Assembly: GCA_001449105.1 (NCBI GenBank)
Contig: LNIY01000108.1
Span: 1-32,660, forward strand
Length of the DNA stretch: 32,660 nt
Reading direction: 5' to 3'
Origin: Caulobacter vibrioides
GTDB taxonomy: Bacteria; Pseudomonadota; Alphaproteobacteria; Caulobacterales; Caulobacteraceae
The position numbers and the translations under genes are program-made. This document shows positions 23,189-30,347 of this stretch, one piece after another. Within the stretch, counting starts at the first letter, position 1. Every line of letters starts with the position of its first letter. The notes under the pieces are model-generated. The model searched no databases. It was not told the origin of the DNA and was given only the letters and a program-made list of their open reading frames with translations.

Positions 23189-23215
23189 CGCCCCAAGGCC
23201 CGCCCCGCCCTTCCG

Positions 23216-23986
23216 TCAGGTGGCGCTGAGGGCGCCGTCGACGGTGTAGAAGCCGCCGTTGCAGTAGGCCGCGTCGTCGGAGGCCAGGAAGGCCACGAGG
23301 CCGGCGACCTCTTCCGGCTTGCCGTAGCGCTTGGCCGGCACCGCGCCGGCGGTGGCGTCGTGGGCGGCCTTGGCGTCGGCGTCCTGGCCGCTGTTGATCG
23401 ACTGCATCATGCGGCTCTCGATCGGACCGGGATTGACGCAGTTGACCCGCACGCCCCTGGGCGCGGCCTCGACGGCGGCGACGCGGGTGATGCCGATCAC
23501 CGCGTGCTTGGAGGTGTTGTAGCCGGCCATGCCGGGCGAGCCGATCAGGCCGGCGACGCTGGAGGTGTTGATCACGCTGCCAGAGCCTTGGGCGTACATC
23601 ACCGGCAGCACGTGCTTGAGGCCCAGGAAGACCCCGGCGACATTGACGTTCAGCACCTTCATGAAGCCGTCGAGCGGGTAGTTCTCGATCGGCTGCACCG
23701 GGCCTTCGATGCCGGCGTTGTTGAAGAAGACGTCGATGCGGCCAAGCTCGGTCCTGGCCTTGTCGACATAGGCCTTCACCGAGGCCTCGTCGGTGACGTC
23801 GGCCTCGGCGGTGACCAGCCTGGTCCCGTCCGGCAGGGCGGCCTTGAAGCGCGACCAGTCGGTTCCCGGAATGTCGACCGCGAAGACGGCCGCGCCGCGC
23901 TCGGCCAGCAGCCTGGCCGTCACCGTGCCGATGGCGCCGGCCGCGCCGGTGATGACGGCGACCTTGCCTTCGAGAACTCGTGTCAT
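23216..23986 (-). CDS. Short-chain dehydrogenase/reductase
   Basis: The protein has 256 residues from the ATG at 23986, which has AAGGA 7 nt upstream; the longer frame to 24136 covers the divergent regulatory gap. Classical SDR motifs are all present: cofactor loop TGAAGAIG (13-20), NNAG (89-92), Ser143, Tyr156 and Lys160 (YNTSK). Asp38 after the second strand (FAVDIPG) favours NAD over NADP. The tail LASDDAAYCNGGFYTVDGALSAT is typical of the classical group. It would oxidise a hydroxyacyl or alcohol substrate to the ketone, or the reverse. It is divergent from the MaoC hydratase gene, with a PsrA-like box in the gap. Confidence 0.9.
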   Translation of the reverse strand: MTRVLEGKVAVITGAAGAIGTVTARLLAERGAAVFAVDIPGTDWSRFKAALPDGTRLVTAEADVTDEASVKAYVDKARTELGRIDVFFNNAGIEGPVQPIENYPLDGFMKVLNVNVAGVFLGLKHVLPVMYAQGSGSVINTSSVAGLIGSPGMAGYNTSKHAVIGITRVAAVEAAPRGVRVNCVNPGPIESRMMQSINSGQDADAKAAHDATAGAVPAKRYGKPEEVAGLVAFLASDDAAYCNGGFYTVDGALSAT

Positions 23987-24132
23987 GGAACAATCCTTCG
24001 ACTTGATTGGAACACACCCGGACACGGCCAAAACTGTAACCAGAGCCGTTGCGTTGCATATCGCCGTCGGTCGAACGGCGCCTTTTTCGCATGAGGCGAA
24101 GGGTTGTTCCGAAGGCCCGCCCATGATCTCTT

Positions 24133-24148
24133 CCAAACAAACGTTTGG
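24133..24148. promoter_or_regulatory. PsrA-type operator upstream of the MaoC gene
   Basis: CCAAAC-AAAC-GTTTGG is a perfect 6-bp inverted repeat with 4-bp spacer. It fits the PsrA/TetR consensus (G/C)AAAC-N(2-4)-GTTT(G/C), recognised by fatty acid-responsive repressors in Pseudomonas. The right half runs into the GGGAGAG ribosome-binding site (24147-24153), so a bound repressor would block transcription or early elongation. It lies 147 bp upstream of the divergent SDR start. No such regulator gene is in the window. Confidence 0.6.
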
Positions 24149-24159
24149 GAGAGCGCCGC

Positions 24160-24609
24160 ATGAAAGAGATCGCCTTCGCCGACATCGCCAGCCTGGTTGG
24201 GCAGGAGGTCGGGGTGTCCGACTGGGTCGAGATCAGCCAGGAGCGGGTCAACCAGTTCGCGCAGGCCACCGGCGACCACCAGTGGATCCATATCGACGTC
24301 GAGCGGGCCACGCGCGAGATCGGCGGGCCGATCGCCCACGGCTATCTGACGCTGTCGCTGATCCCGATGCTGGGCGCGGGCATACTGCACGTCACCGGCG
24401 TGACGCGCGGCATCAACTACGGCTGCGACAAGGTGCGGTTCACCAGCATGGTGCGCGTGGGCAAGCGGGTGCGGATGCGCCAGAAGCTGGTCTCGGTGGA
24501 GCCCAAGGCCGGCGGCCTGCAGATGAAGAACGAATGCACCATCGAGATCGAGGGCGAGGAGCGTCCGGCCTGCGTGGCCGAGACCATCTCGATCATCTAC
24601 GGGGCGTAG
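24160..24609 (+). CDS. MaoC-like (R)-specific enoyl-CoA hydratase
   Basis: The protein has 149 residues from the ATG at 24160 with GGGAGAG 6 nt upstream. It is a single hot-dog domain with the hydratase-2 motif FAQATGDHQWIHIDVERA: Asp39 and His44 correspond to the catalytic pair of (R)-hydratases, followed by GPIAHGYLTLSL, the conserved Gly-His-Gly segment. It would hydrate trans-2-enoyl-CoA to (R)-3-hydroxyacyl-CoA, which can feed polyhydroxyalkanoate or an alternative beta-oxidation branch. It faces the SDR gene and is followed by family A repeats and a bidirectional terminator. Confidence 0.9.
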   Translation: MKEIAFADIASLVGQEVGVSDWVEISQERVNQFAQATGDHQWIHIDVERATREIGGPIAHGYLTLSLIPMLGAGILHVTGVTRGINYGCDKVRFTSMVRVGKRVRMRQKLVSVEPKAGGLQMKNECTIEIEGEERPACVAETISIIYGA

Positions 24610-24612
24610 AGG

Positions 24613-24730
24613 CTCACCCTGCGGGGGAGCTGTCGCGGAGCGAGTGAGGGGGAAGTCGGCCACCGGTTCGGAAGCTGAAACGTCCCCCCTCCGGCCCTTT
24701 GGGCCACCTCCCCCAGAGGGGGAGGATCTT
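24613..24730. repeat. Family A repeat pair in inverted orientation
   Basis: Left unit: GGGGGAGCTGTCGCGGAGCG then GAGGGGGAAG. Right unit: CCCCCCTCCGGCCC, GGGCCACC, then the CTCCCCC-AGA-GGGGGAG palindrome and GATCT. Together they form a large imperfect palindrome directly after the MaoC stop codon. Confidence 0.8.
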
Positions 24731-24767
24731 GGAAAGACAAAGGCCCCGGGAGCGATCCCGGGGCCTT
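24731..24767. terminator. Bidirectional terminator between MaoC and csbD
   Basis: Perfect 12-bp arms AAGGCCCCGGGA (24740-24751) and TCCCGGGGCCTT (24756-24767) with a GCGA loop. On the minus strand TTTGTCTTTCC follows, giving a reasonable T tract for ending the csbD transcript. Confidence 0.8.
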
Positions 24768-24790
24768 GGTTCATTGCGCGTCGATTAAGC

Positions 24791-24973
24791 CTAGCGCTTG
24801 ATCGCGTCGCCGACCTTGTCCTGGACCTGGCCGACCTTGTTCTGGATGTCGCCCTTGGCCTTCTGGGCCTTGCCCTCGGCTTCGAGGCGTTCGTTGTCCG
24901 TGGCCTTGCCGATGGCTTCCTTGACGGCGCCCACGCCCTTGTCGACGGCGCCTTCGACACGATTGGTGCTCAT
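24791..24973 (-). CDS. csbD: CsbD-family stress protein
   Basis: The protein has 60 residues from the ATG at 24973, with AGGAGCAAGTC upstream. It is short, soluble and highly charged, with the CsbD pattern NRVEGAVDKGVGAVKEAIGK, then EAEGKAQKAKGDIQ and NKVGQVQDKVGDAIK. Family members rise under general stress (sigma-B in Bacillus), and their molecular function is unclear. In this window it is a cytoplasmic counterpart of the CsbD-like lipoprotein at 10870-11109. It lies downstream of the trypsin-like gene on the same strand but 89 bp away. Confidence 0.88.
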   Translation of the reverse strand: MSTNRVEGAVDKGVGAVKEAIGKATDNERLEAEGKAQKAKGDIQNKVGQVQDKVGDAIKR

Positions 24974-25062
24974 GACTTGCTCCTGTTGGAATTGAACTCC
25001 CCATTCGAACGGGGGCTTCGGAGCAAAGGTTCCTAGCTTGGCCGGAGGTCGCGGCGACGAAA

Positions 25063-25911
25063 TCAGCGGTTGAAGCCGGGCGCGGCGACGGCCTGGACGG
25101 CGACCGCGTCCTGGGCTGCGGCGGTGCTGGGCGGCTTGGCCGGCGCGGCCTGGATCAACGGCGGTCCCGACGGCTTGTCGAGCAGCGCCACGGTCTCGCG
25201 GATGTACTTGGCGTGGGTGACGATGCCGATCTCCAGGCGCTCGCCCGACAGCTCGACCTGCTGGGTCAGCATGCCGGCCACGAACTGCACCTCCTGGCTT
25301 TCGGTGGAGCCCGGCCGGCGGCGCGCGCCCTCGGCCATGAACACCGGCCCGCCCGAATTGCCGGGGAACACCGAGAAATCCATCAGGAAGGTCGGGAACA
25401 CGCTGGCCGGGGCCAGCGGGTAGGACGCCACCCGGCCCGAGCGCAGGATCGGAAAGCCCGCGGTGTTGGCCGACAGGCCGCGCGGGAAGCCCAGCGCCAT
25501 CATCTCGTCGCCGGGGCCCAGGCTGTACTTGTTGAAGGTGTCGTCCTGGGCCAGCCAGGCCAGCGGGATCGCGGCCTTGGCGAACTCCGGCGGGGCCTCG
25601 ACGACGATGGCGGCGACGTCGCGGCTGGGATGCTTGGTCCACAGCGGATGGTCGCCGTCGCGGATCTTCAGGGTGCGCGGGTCGTAGCGCCAGACGCCGT
25701 CCGACCCCTGCACGCGATAGCCGATCTTGGCCGAGACCGAAGGCATGCGGTCGAACACATGGGCGGCGGTGACCAGGATCGTGCGCGGGCGACCGTCGGG
25801 CGTGGGGTCCTCGATGAGGAATCCCGTGCCGACCGTCCGCGAGCCGTCGGCGAGCGGTTGCTCCAGTTGCACCGTCGCCTGGATCAGATCGACCGACAGG
25901 TCCCAAGCCAT
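25063..25911 (-). CDS. Trypsin-like serine protease
   Basis: The protein has 282 residues. The chymotrypsin-fold triad is visible: His51 in LVTAAHVFD, Asp98 in SRDVAAIVVE and Ser186 in PGNSGGPVF, the oxyanion segment. There is no PDZ domain, unlike HtrA/DegP, and no recognisable signal peptide, so a cytoplasmic protease is predicted unless export is non-classical. The last 35 residues are Ala/Pro-rich (QAAPAKPPSTAAAQDAVAVQAVAA), a flexible tail. The start ATG at 25911 gives MAWDLSVDLIQATVQLEQP, which reads directly into the first strand, so a longer N-terminus is unlikely. It is divergent from the oligopeptidase B gene (104-bp gap). Confidence 0.84.
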   Translation of the reverse strand: MAWDLSVDLIQATVQLEQPLADGSRTVGTGFLIEDPTPDGRPRTILVTAAHVFDRMPSVSAKIGYRVQGSDGVWRYDPRTLKIRDGDHPLWTKHPSRDVAAIVVEAPPEFAKAAIPLAWLAQDDTFNKYSLGPGDEMMALGFPRGLSANTAGFPILRSGRVASYPLAPASVFPTFLMDFSVFPGNSGGPVFMAEGARRRPGSTESQEVQFVAGMLTQQVELSGERLEIGIVTHAKYIRETVALLDKPSGPPLIQAAPAKPPSTAAAQDAVAVQAVAAPGFNR

Positions 25912-26015
25912 GAACGCCCTCGTCTCCGATTCAACCTTAGACGTCGTATGAGTTTGACCAGACGCCCTTGCCGCAACAAGTTGGCGTTCTGACGCATCCG
26001 AGGGGGAATCTGTCC

Positions 26016-28196
26016 ATGAACCGGCGCGAAATGATGACGAGCGTTGCCGCCGTCGCCGCCACGTCCTCCGCCCTCATTCCCGGGAGTTCCATGTCCGCCA
26101 CCGCCAAGCCCGTCCCGCCCGTCGCCAAGAAGGTCCCCAAGCGCATCGAGCAGCTGGGCCGGGTGCGCGTCGACGACTATGCCTGGATGAAGGACGACAA
26201 CTGGCAGAAGGTCCTGCGCGACCCCAGCCTGATCAAGGCCGACGTGAAGGAGCACCTGACCGCCGAGAACGCCTATGTGAAGGCGATGCTGGCCCCGACG
26301 CAGGACCTGCAGAAGGCGATGTTCGAGGAGATGAAGGGCCGCATCAAGGAGGACGACTCCTCGGTGCCCTCGCCCGACGGCCCCTACGACTACTATTCGC
26401 GGTTCGCCATCGGCGGTCAGCACCCGATCTACGCCCGCCGCCCGCGAGGAAAGACCGACGGCGAGGAGGTGCTGCTGGACAGCGACGCCCTGGCCAAGGG
26501 CAAGGCATACAGCCAGGTCAGCGCCGCCGACCACAGCCCCGACCACAAGCTGTTCGCCTACGCCGAGGACGCGCAGGGCTCGGAAGTCCACAAGATCTAC
26601 GTCAAGGACCTGGCCACCGGCGAGATCCTGGCCGAACCGGTCGACAGCAGCACCGGCGACTTCACCTGGTCGCCCGACTCCAAGTGGCTGTTCTGGACCC
26701 ACCGTGACGACAACGGCCGCTCGGACAAAATCTATCGCCGCCCCGCGCGCGGCGGCCTGAAGGACGACGTGCTGGTCTATGAAGAGCCCGACGACGGCTT
26801 CTTCGTCAGCGTCAGCGTCACCGGCTCGGACGCCTATATCGTCATCAGCGCCGGCGACCACGAGACCTCGGAAACCCTGCTGATCCCGGCCGGCGACGTG
26901 TCGGCCAAGCCGAAGGCGGTGGAGCCGCGCACGCCGGGCCTGCGCTATTCGGTCGAGCACTGGGACGGCAAGTTCGTCATCCTGACCAACGCCGACGACG
27001 CCATCGACTTCAAGCTGGTCGAGGCCCCGGTCGACAATCCGGGCCGCGCCAACTGGAAGGACTTCGTGGCCCACAAGCCGGGGACCTTCATCACCGGCCA
27101 CGCCGCCTACAAGGATCACCTGGTCCGCGTCGAGCGCGTCAACGCCAACACGCGCATCGTCATCACCGACCGCGCGACCAAGGCCGAAAAGCCCATCGTC
27201 GTCGACGAGCAGGCCTATGTGCTGAGCGTCGAGGGCGGCTACGAGTTCGACACCCCGACCCTGCGCTACGTCTATCAGTCGCCGACCACGCCGCGTCAGT
27301 GGTTCGACTACGACATGCGCAGCGGCGACAAGGTGCTGCGCAAGACCCAGGAAATCCCCTCGGGCCACGATCCGAGCAAGTACGTGACCAAGCGCCTCTA
27401 CGCGAAAGCGCCGGACGGCGCCGAGGTGCCGGTGACCGTGCTGATGAAGAAGGACGTCAAGCTGGACGGCAAGGCGCCGCTGCTGCTGTACGGCTACGGC
27501 AGCTACGGCATGTCGATGGATCCGTCGTTCTCGATCCGCAACTTCAGCCTGGTCGACCGCGGCTGGATCTGGGCCACGGCCCACATCCGCGGCGGCTCGG
27601 AAAAGGGCTACGGCTGGTTCCTGGACGGCAAGAAGTTCAAGAAGAAGAACACCTTCACCGACTTCATCGCCTGCGCCGAGCACCTGCATTCGAACGGCTA
27701 CGGCGCCAAGGGCCGCACGGTGGCCTACGGCGGCTCGGCCGGCGGCATGCTGATGGGCGCGATCACCAACCTGCGGCCGGACCTGTGGTCGGGCATCATC
27801 GGGGCGGTGCCGTTCGTCGACGTGCTCAACACCATGAGCGACACCTCCCTGCCGCTGACGCCGCCGGAATGGCCCGAATGGGGCAATCCCCTGGAGGACA
27901 AGGAAGCCTACGACTACATCGCCAGCTACAGCCCCTACGACAACGTCACCGCCAAGGCCTATCCGGCGGTGCTGGCCACCGGCGGCCTGTCGGACCCGCG
28001 CGTCACCTACTGGGAGCCGGAGAAGTGGGCGGCCAAGCTGCGGGCCAACACCACCAGCGGCAACCCGATCCTGCTGAAGATCAATATGGAGGCCGGCCAC
28101 GGCGGCGCCTCCGGCCGCTTCGACTTCCTCAAGGAGATCGCGCTCGACTACGCCTTCGCGGTGTGGGCGGTCGACAAGGGCTGGACGAAGGCTTAG
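26016..28196 (+). CDS. ptrB: Oligopeptidase B-like S9 peptidase with an N-terminal signal
   Basis: The protein has 726 residues from the ATG at 26016, after GAGGGGGAA; the upstream extension has only a TTG start. A seven-bladed propeller domain (about 80-440) is followed by the alpha/beta-hydrolase domain with YGYGSYG, HIRGGSEKGYGWF and the triad Ser574 (GGSAGG), Asp660 (SDPRV) and His695 (GHGGASGR). This is the S9A oligopeptidase B pattern, cleaving after Arg or Lys in short peptides. The N-terminus (NRREMMTSVAAVAATSSAL) has a twin arginine and a hydrophobic run, suggesting Tat export, whereas E. coli PtrB is cytoplasmic. A family A repeat follows the stop codon. Confidence 0.9.
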   Translation: MNRREMMTSVAAVAATSSALIPGSSMSATAKPVPPVAKKVPKRIEQLGRVRVDDYAWMKDDNWQKVLRDPSLIKADVKEHLTAENAYVKAMLAPTQDLQKAMFEEMKGRIKEDDSSVPSPDGPYDYYSRFAIGGQHPIYARRPRGKTDGEEVLLDSDALAKGKAYSQVSAADHSPDHKLFAYAEDAQGSEVHKIYVKDLATGEILAEPVDSSTGDFTWSPDSKWLFWTHRDDNGRSDKIYRRPARGGLKDDVLVYEEPDDGFFVSVSVTGSDAYIVISAGDHETSETLLIPAGDVSAKPKAVEPRTPGLRYSVEHWDGKFVILTNADDAIDFKLVEAPVDNPGRANWKDFVAHKPGTFITGHAAYKDHLVRVERVNANTRIVITDRATKAEKPIVVDEQAYVLSVEGGYEFDTPTLRYVYQSPTTPRQWFDYDMRSGDKVLRKTQEIPSGHDPSKYVTKRLYAKAPDGAEVPVTVLMKKDVKLDGKAPLLLYGYGSYGMSMDPSFSIRNFSLVDRGWIWATAHIRGGSEKGYGWFLDGKKFKKKNTFTDFIACAEHLHSNGYGAKGRTVAYGGSAGGMLMGAITNLRPDLWSGIIGAVPFVDVLNTMSDTSLPLTPPEWPEWGNPLEDKEAYDYIASYSPYDNVTAKAYPAVLATGGLSDPRVTYWEPEKWAAKLRANTTSGNPILLKINMEAGHGGASGRFDFLKEIALDYAFAVWAVDKGWTKA

Positions 28197-28197
28197 G

Positions 28198-28299
28198 CCC
28201 CCTCCGGCCCTCCGGGCCACCTCCCCCAGAGGGGGAGGATCTGAACACGTCGATGCTCCCCCTCTGGGGGAGCTGTCGGCAAAGCCGACTGAGGGGGCC
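28198..28299. repeat. Family A repeat pair between ptrB and the acetyltransferase gene
   Basis: Right-type unit (CCCCTCCGGCCC, GGGCCACCTCCCCC-AGA-GGGGGAGGATCT) is followed by left-type unit (CTCCCCCTCTGGGGGAGCTGTC, then GACTGAGGGGGCC). The pair fills the whole gap between the two genes. Its last block GAGGGGG (28291-28297) sits 9 nt before the next ATG and is the only visible Shine-Dalgarno for it. Confidence 0.85.
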
Positions 28300-28306
28300 T
28301 TTCCAG

Positions 28307-28861
28307 ATGTCCGACCTGACGATCCGCCCCTCAACCGACGCCGACATCGGCGCGATCACGGCCATCTACGGCTGGAACGTGCTCAACGGCCTTGGCACCT
28401 TCGAAGAGGTTCCGCCCGACGAGGCCGAGATGGCCCGCCGGCGGGCGGCCTTTCTCGACCGGGGCCTGCCCTATCTGGTCGCCGAACTGGACGGCAAGGT
28501 GCTGGGCTATGCCTATGCCGGCCCGTTCCGGCTGCGGGCGGCCTATCGCTACACCGTCGAGGACAGCATCTATGTCGCCCCCGACGCAGCGGGCAAAGGC
28601 GTCGGCAAGACGCTGCTCAAGGCCCTGATCGAGGCCTGCGAGGCCCTGGGCCTGCGCCAGATGTGCGCGGTGATCGGCGACAGCGGCAACGCCGCCTCGA
28701 TCGGCGTGCACGCCGCCCTCGGCTTTACGCACAAGGGCGTCTTCCCGGCCATGGGCTACAAGTTCGACCGCTGGGTCGACCTGGTCTGGATGCAGCGGCC
28801 GTTGAACGGCGGCGGCGACACCCCGCCCGACGCGCCCGGCATGTCGCTGAGCGGCGTCTGA
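28307..28861 (+). CDS. GNAT acetyltransferase of the phosphinothricin/methionine sulfoximine type
   Basis: The protein has 184 residues from the ATG at 28307. The opening LTIRPSTDADIGAITAIYGWNVLNGLGTFEEVPPD is characteristic of the Pat/Bar/MddA (YncA) group. The acetyl-CoA loop is the D-A-A-G-K-G-V-G-K-T-L-L region, and the late motif GDSGNAASIGVHAALGFTHKGVFPAMGYKFDRWVDLVWMQ is typical. Enzymes of this group acetylate phosphinothricin-like amino acids or methionine sulfone/sulfoximine; the physiological substrate is often unknown. Its ribosome-binding site seems to come from the upstream repeat. A bidirectional terminator separates it from mucR1. Confidence 0.87.
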   Translation: MSDLTIRPSTDADIGAITAIYGWNVLNGLGTFEEVPPDEAEMARRRAAFLDRGLPYLVAELDGKVLGYAYAGPFRLRAAYRYTVEDSIYVAPDAAGKGVGKTLLKALIEACEALGLRQMCAVIGDSGNAASIGVHAALGFTHKGVFPAMGYKFDRWVDLVWMQRPLNGGGDTPPDAPGMSLSGV

Positions 28862-28888
28862 GCATCCTCAAAGAGCCGCCACAAAGCA

Positions 28889-28916
28889 AAAGCCCCGCCG
28901 TCGCCGGCGGGGCTTT
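28889..28916. terminator. Bidirectional terminator between the acetyltransferase gene and mucR1
   Basis: Perfect 12-bp arms AAAGCCCCGCCG and CGGCGGGGCTTT enclose the loop TCGC. On the plus strand CGTGTTTTC follows, on the minus strand TGCTTTGTGG. It lies between two convergent genes. Confidence 0.85.
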
Positions 28917-28947
28917 CGTGTTTTCGGGCCTTTTCAGGACCGGAGGA

Positions 28948-29385
28948 TCAGGCCTTGCGGGCGCGAGCCTTGCCCGGAGCCTTGGCCTTGCGGCCGCCTT
29001 GACCCAGGCCCAGGGCCTTGGCCATGGCCGAACGGGCTTCGCTGTAGGACGGCGCCGTGGTCGGATAGTCGGCGGGCAGGCCCCACTTCGACTTGTACTC
29101 GGCGACGGTCATGCCGTGGGTGGTCAGGTGGCGCTTCAGCGTCTTGTAGGGCTTGCCGTCCTCGAAGCTGATCAGCGCGTCCGGCGTGATGCTCTTGCGG
29201 ATCTGGGCCGGAGTAGCCTTGGTAACGGCTTCAGTCACTGGCGCTTCCGGCGAACCAAGACCGGCAAGGGCGTCGTGCGTGGCCCGAATCAGAGCCGGCA
29301 GGTCAGAGACCGAAGTCGTGTTGTTGGCCACATAGTTGGCCACGATCTCGGCGGTCAGCTCGATCAGGGTCGATTTGTCTTCCAC
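28948..29385 (-). CDS. mucR1: MucR1, ROS/MucR-family transcription regulator
   Basis: The protein has 145 residues from a GTG at 29385 (MEDKSTLIELTAEIV, the usual MucR opening); GGAGTGA lies about 9 nt upstream, and a longer frame begins with TTG at 29400. Architecture matches MucR2: helical N-terminal oligomerisation region, then a ROS-type domain with ISFEDGKPYKTLKRHL and EYKSKWGLPADYPTTAPSYSEARS. At the zinc positions it has Ser73 and Asp76 in place of cysteines, and His86 and His90 nearby. It therefore differs from MucR2, which keeps one Cys. In Caulobacter the pair represses G1-phase genes. The mucR1 name rests on recalled gene order relative to mucR2 and mopJ. Confidence 0.82.
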   Translation of the reverse strand: MEDKSTLIELTAEIVANYVANNTTSVSDLPALIRATHDALAGLGSPEAPVTEAVTKATPAQIRKSITPDALISFEDGKPYKTLKRHLTTHGMTVAEYKSKWGLPADYPTTAPSYSEARSAMAKALGLGQGGRKAKAPGKARARKA

Positions 29386-29830
29386 GGCGTCACTCCACAA
29401 TGACTTTAAATTCGGAAATACACCCGCCCCGTGGAATTACAAGTACACAAATACGCAATCGAGCGAGCAACGCTCCGCGAAAACAGGCTTTATTTCGCAG
29501 CAACAATGTCGATGGCGGATTTTCGAAGCCTTAGCCGTAGCCGATGGCGACGGCGCTCAAGTGCAGTTTGAGGCCTCGGACGCTTTCGCGCTCGCGAAAA
29601 CCAAAAAGGTTCCCGTGCAATCGCACTTTGCGACGCGCACGACGCACGATCCAGAATTGTTCGGCCGATCGGCGCGGCGGATGCACTGCCCCGAACCGTC
29701 CCGCGTCGGCGCAAGCGATCGATCGCGCCCTCGGATCGAGGGGCCAAGCAGAGCTTCAAGGGAGGGAAAGGACCGCGATGTAAATGCGGCCTCGAAACGG
29801 GCCGCTGATCAGCGAGAGATTTGAAGAGAG
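29386..29830. other. 445-bp gap between mucR1 and tRNA-Gln
   Basis: No convincing gene is present; open frames here are short and lack good starts or family patterns. The 29401-29475 part is AT-richer (CTTTAAATTCGGAAATACA, ACAAGTACACAAATACGC) and probably holds the mucR1 promoter and possible MucR autoregulatory sites. The remainder is mixed GC with no obvious repeat, hairpin or RNA. A small RNA cannot be excluded by eye. Confidence 0.4.
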
Positions 29831-29904
29831 TGGCTGGGGAACTAGGACTCGAACCTAGAATGACGGTACCAAAAACCGCAGTGTTACCATTACACCATTC
29901 CCCA
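29831..29904 (-). tRNA. tRNA-Gln (TTG anticodon)
   Basis: Read on the minus strand it is 74 nt, including an encoded CCA. The acceptor arm TGGGGAA pairs with TTCCCCA, with discriminator G. The anticodon arm GCGGT-TTTTGGT-ACCGT gives the loop TTTTGGT with anticodon TTG. The T arm is CTAGG-TTCGAGT-CCTAG. All arms pair as expected. Confidence 0.95.
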
Positions 29905-29946
29905 GCAGGAACGGCTGCCGACCCAGTGGGCCGCGGCGAGGCGGTG

Positions 29947-29975
29947 GAGATAGCTCAGGATTCGGACGGTGGCAA
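29947..29975 (-). promoter_or_regulatory. Promoter of tRNA-Gln
   Basis: On the minus strand TTGCCAC (29975-29969) and GCTATCTC (29954-29947) are separated by 14 bp, close to the Caulobacter housekeeping pattern TTGACGS-N(10-14)-GCTANAWC. It lies about 43 bp upstream of the tRNA 5' end. A GATTC site (29959-29963) is inside the spacer. Confidence 0.65.
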
Positions 29976-30012
29976 CGCCCTCCAAATTCTTTTTTTGGGT
30001 CTATTTTCACGC

Positions 30013-30041
30013 TTGCGACTCTCCTGACCGCCGCCTATAAG
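30013..30041 (+). promoter_or_regulatory. Promoter of tRNA-Pro
   Basis: TTGCGA (30013-30018) and TATAAG (30036-30041) with 17-bp spacing resemble a sigma-70 promoter. The tRNA begins about 48 bp downstream of the -10. Confidence 0.6.
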
Positions 30042-30089
30042 CCGCCTCCCAAGTCGAGCACAGCCAACCGGCGGCGCGGCTTCGGAAGT

Positions 30090-30166
30090 CGGAGTGTGGC
30101 TCAGTCTGGTAGAGCACTGCGTTCGGGACGCAGGGGTCGCAGGTTCAAATCCTGCCACTCCGACCA
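30090..30166 (+). tRNA. tRNA-Pro (CGG anticodon)
   Basis: It is 77 nt including CCA. The acceptor arm CGGAGTG pairs with CACTCCG, discriminator A. The anticodon arm CTGCG-TTCGGGA-CGCAG gives anticodon CGG. The T arm is GCAGG-TTCAAAT-CCTGC. The CGG anticodon reads the CCG proline codon, which is frequent in this GC-rich genome. Confidence 0.95.
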
Positions 30167-30238
30167 TCTTCTCTCCCGAGAAAATCCCCTTATTTGCATC
30201 GCCCGAGCGGCAAGTTCGGCAGGTTGCGTGCTGTTCAT

Positions 30239-30266
30239 TTGACCGCAACGCGACAGCCGTTAGCTT
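30239..30266 (+). promoter_or_regulatory. Possible sppA promoter
   Basis: TTGACC (30239-30244) is followed after 14 bp by GTTAGCTT (30259-30266), near the Caulobacter housekeeping promoter consensus. It lies about 80 bp upstream of the sppA ATG. Confidence 0.45.
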
Positions 30267-30347
30267 GCGAGCACATTGAAGCGCGACGGACGCACGACCA
30301 CCTGTGCTTTCTCTCCGCCGCGCCTTGGCTATCGCAACGGGACCCCG

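Noticed and set aside
25884..28334. An 816-codon open frame opposite ptrB, and a 711-codon frame opposite sppA (29955-32090)
   Set aside because: Both are shadows of full-length enzymes with intact catalytic residues; the second even crosses both tRNA genes.
29402..29824. Open frames of 60-160 codons between mucR1 and tRNA-Gln
   Set aside because: Low-complexity Arg/Ser-rich translations, no ribosome-binding site, and overlapping frames on both strands of equal length.
29831..30166. tRNA genes as an integration site for a mobile island
   Set aside because: No integrase, no direct repeat of a tRNA 3' end and no foreign composition were seen on either side.
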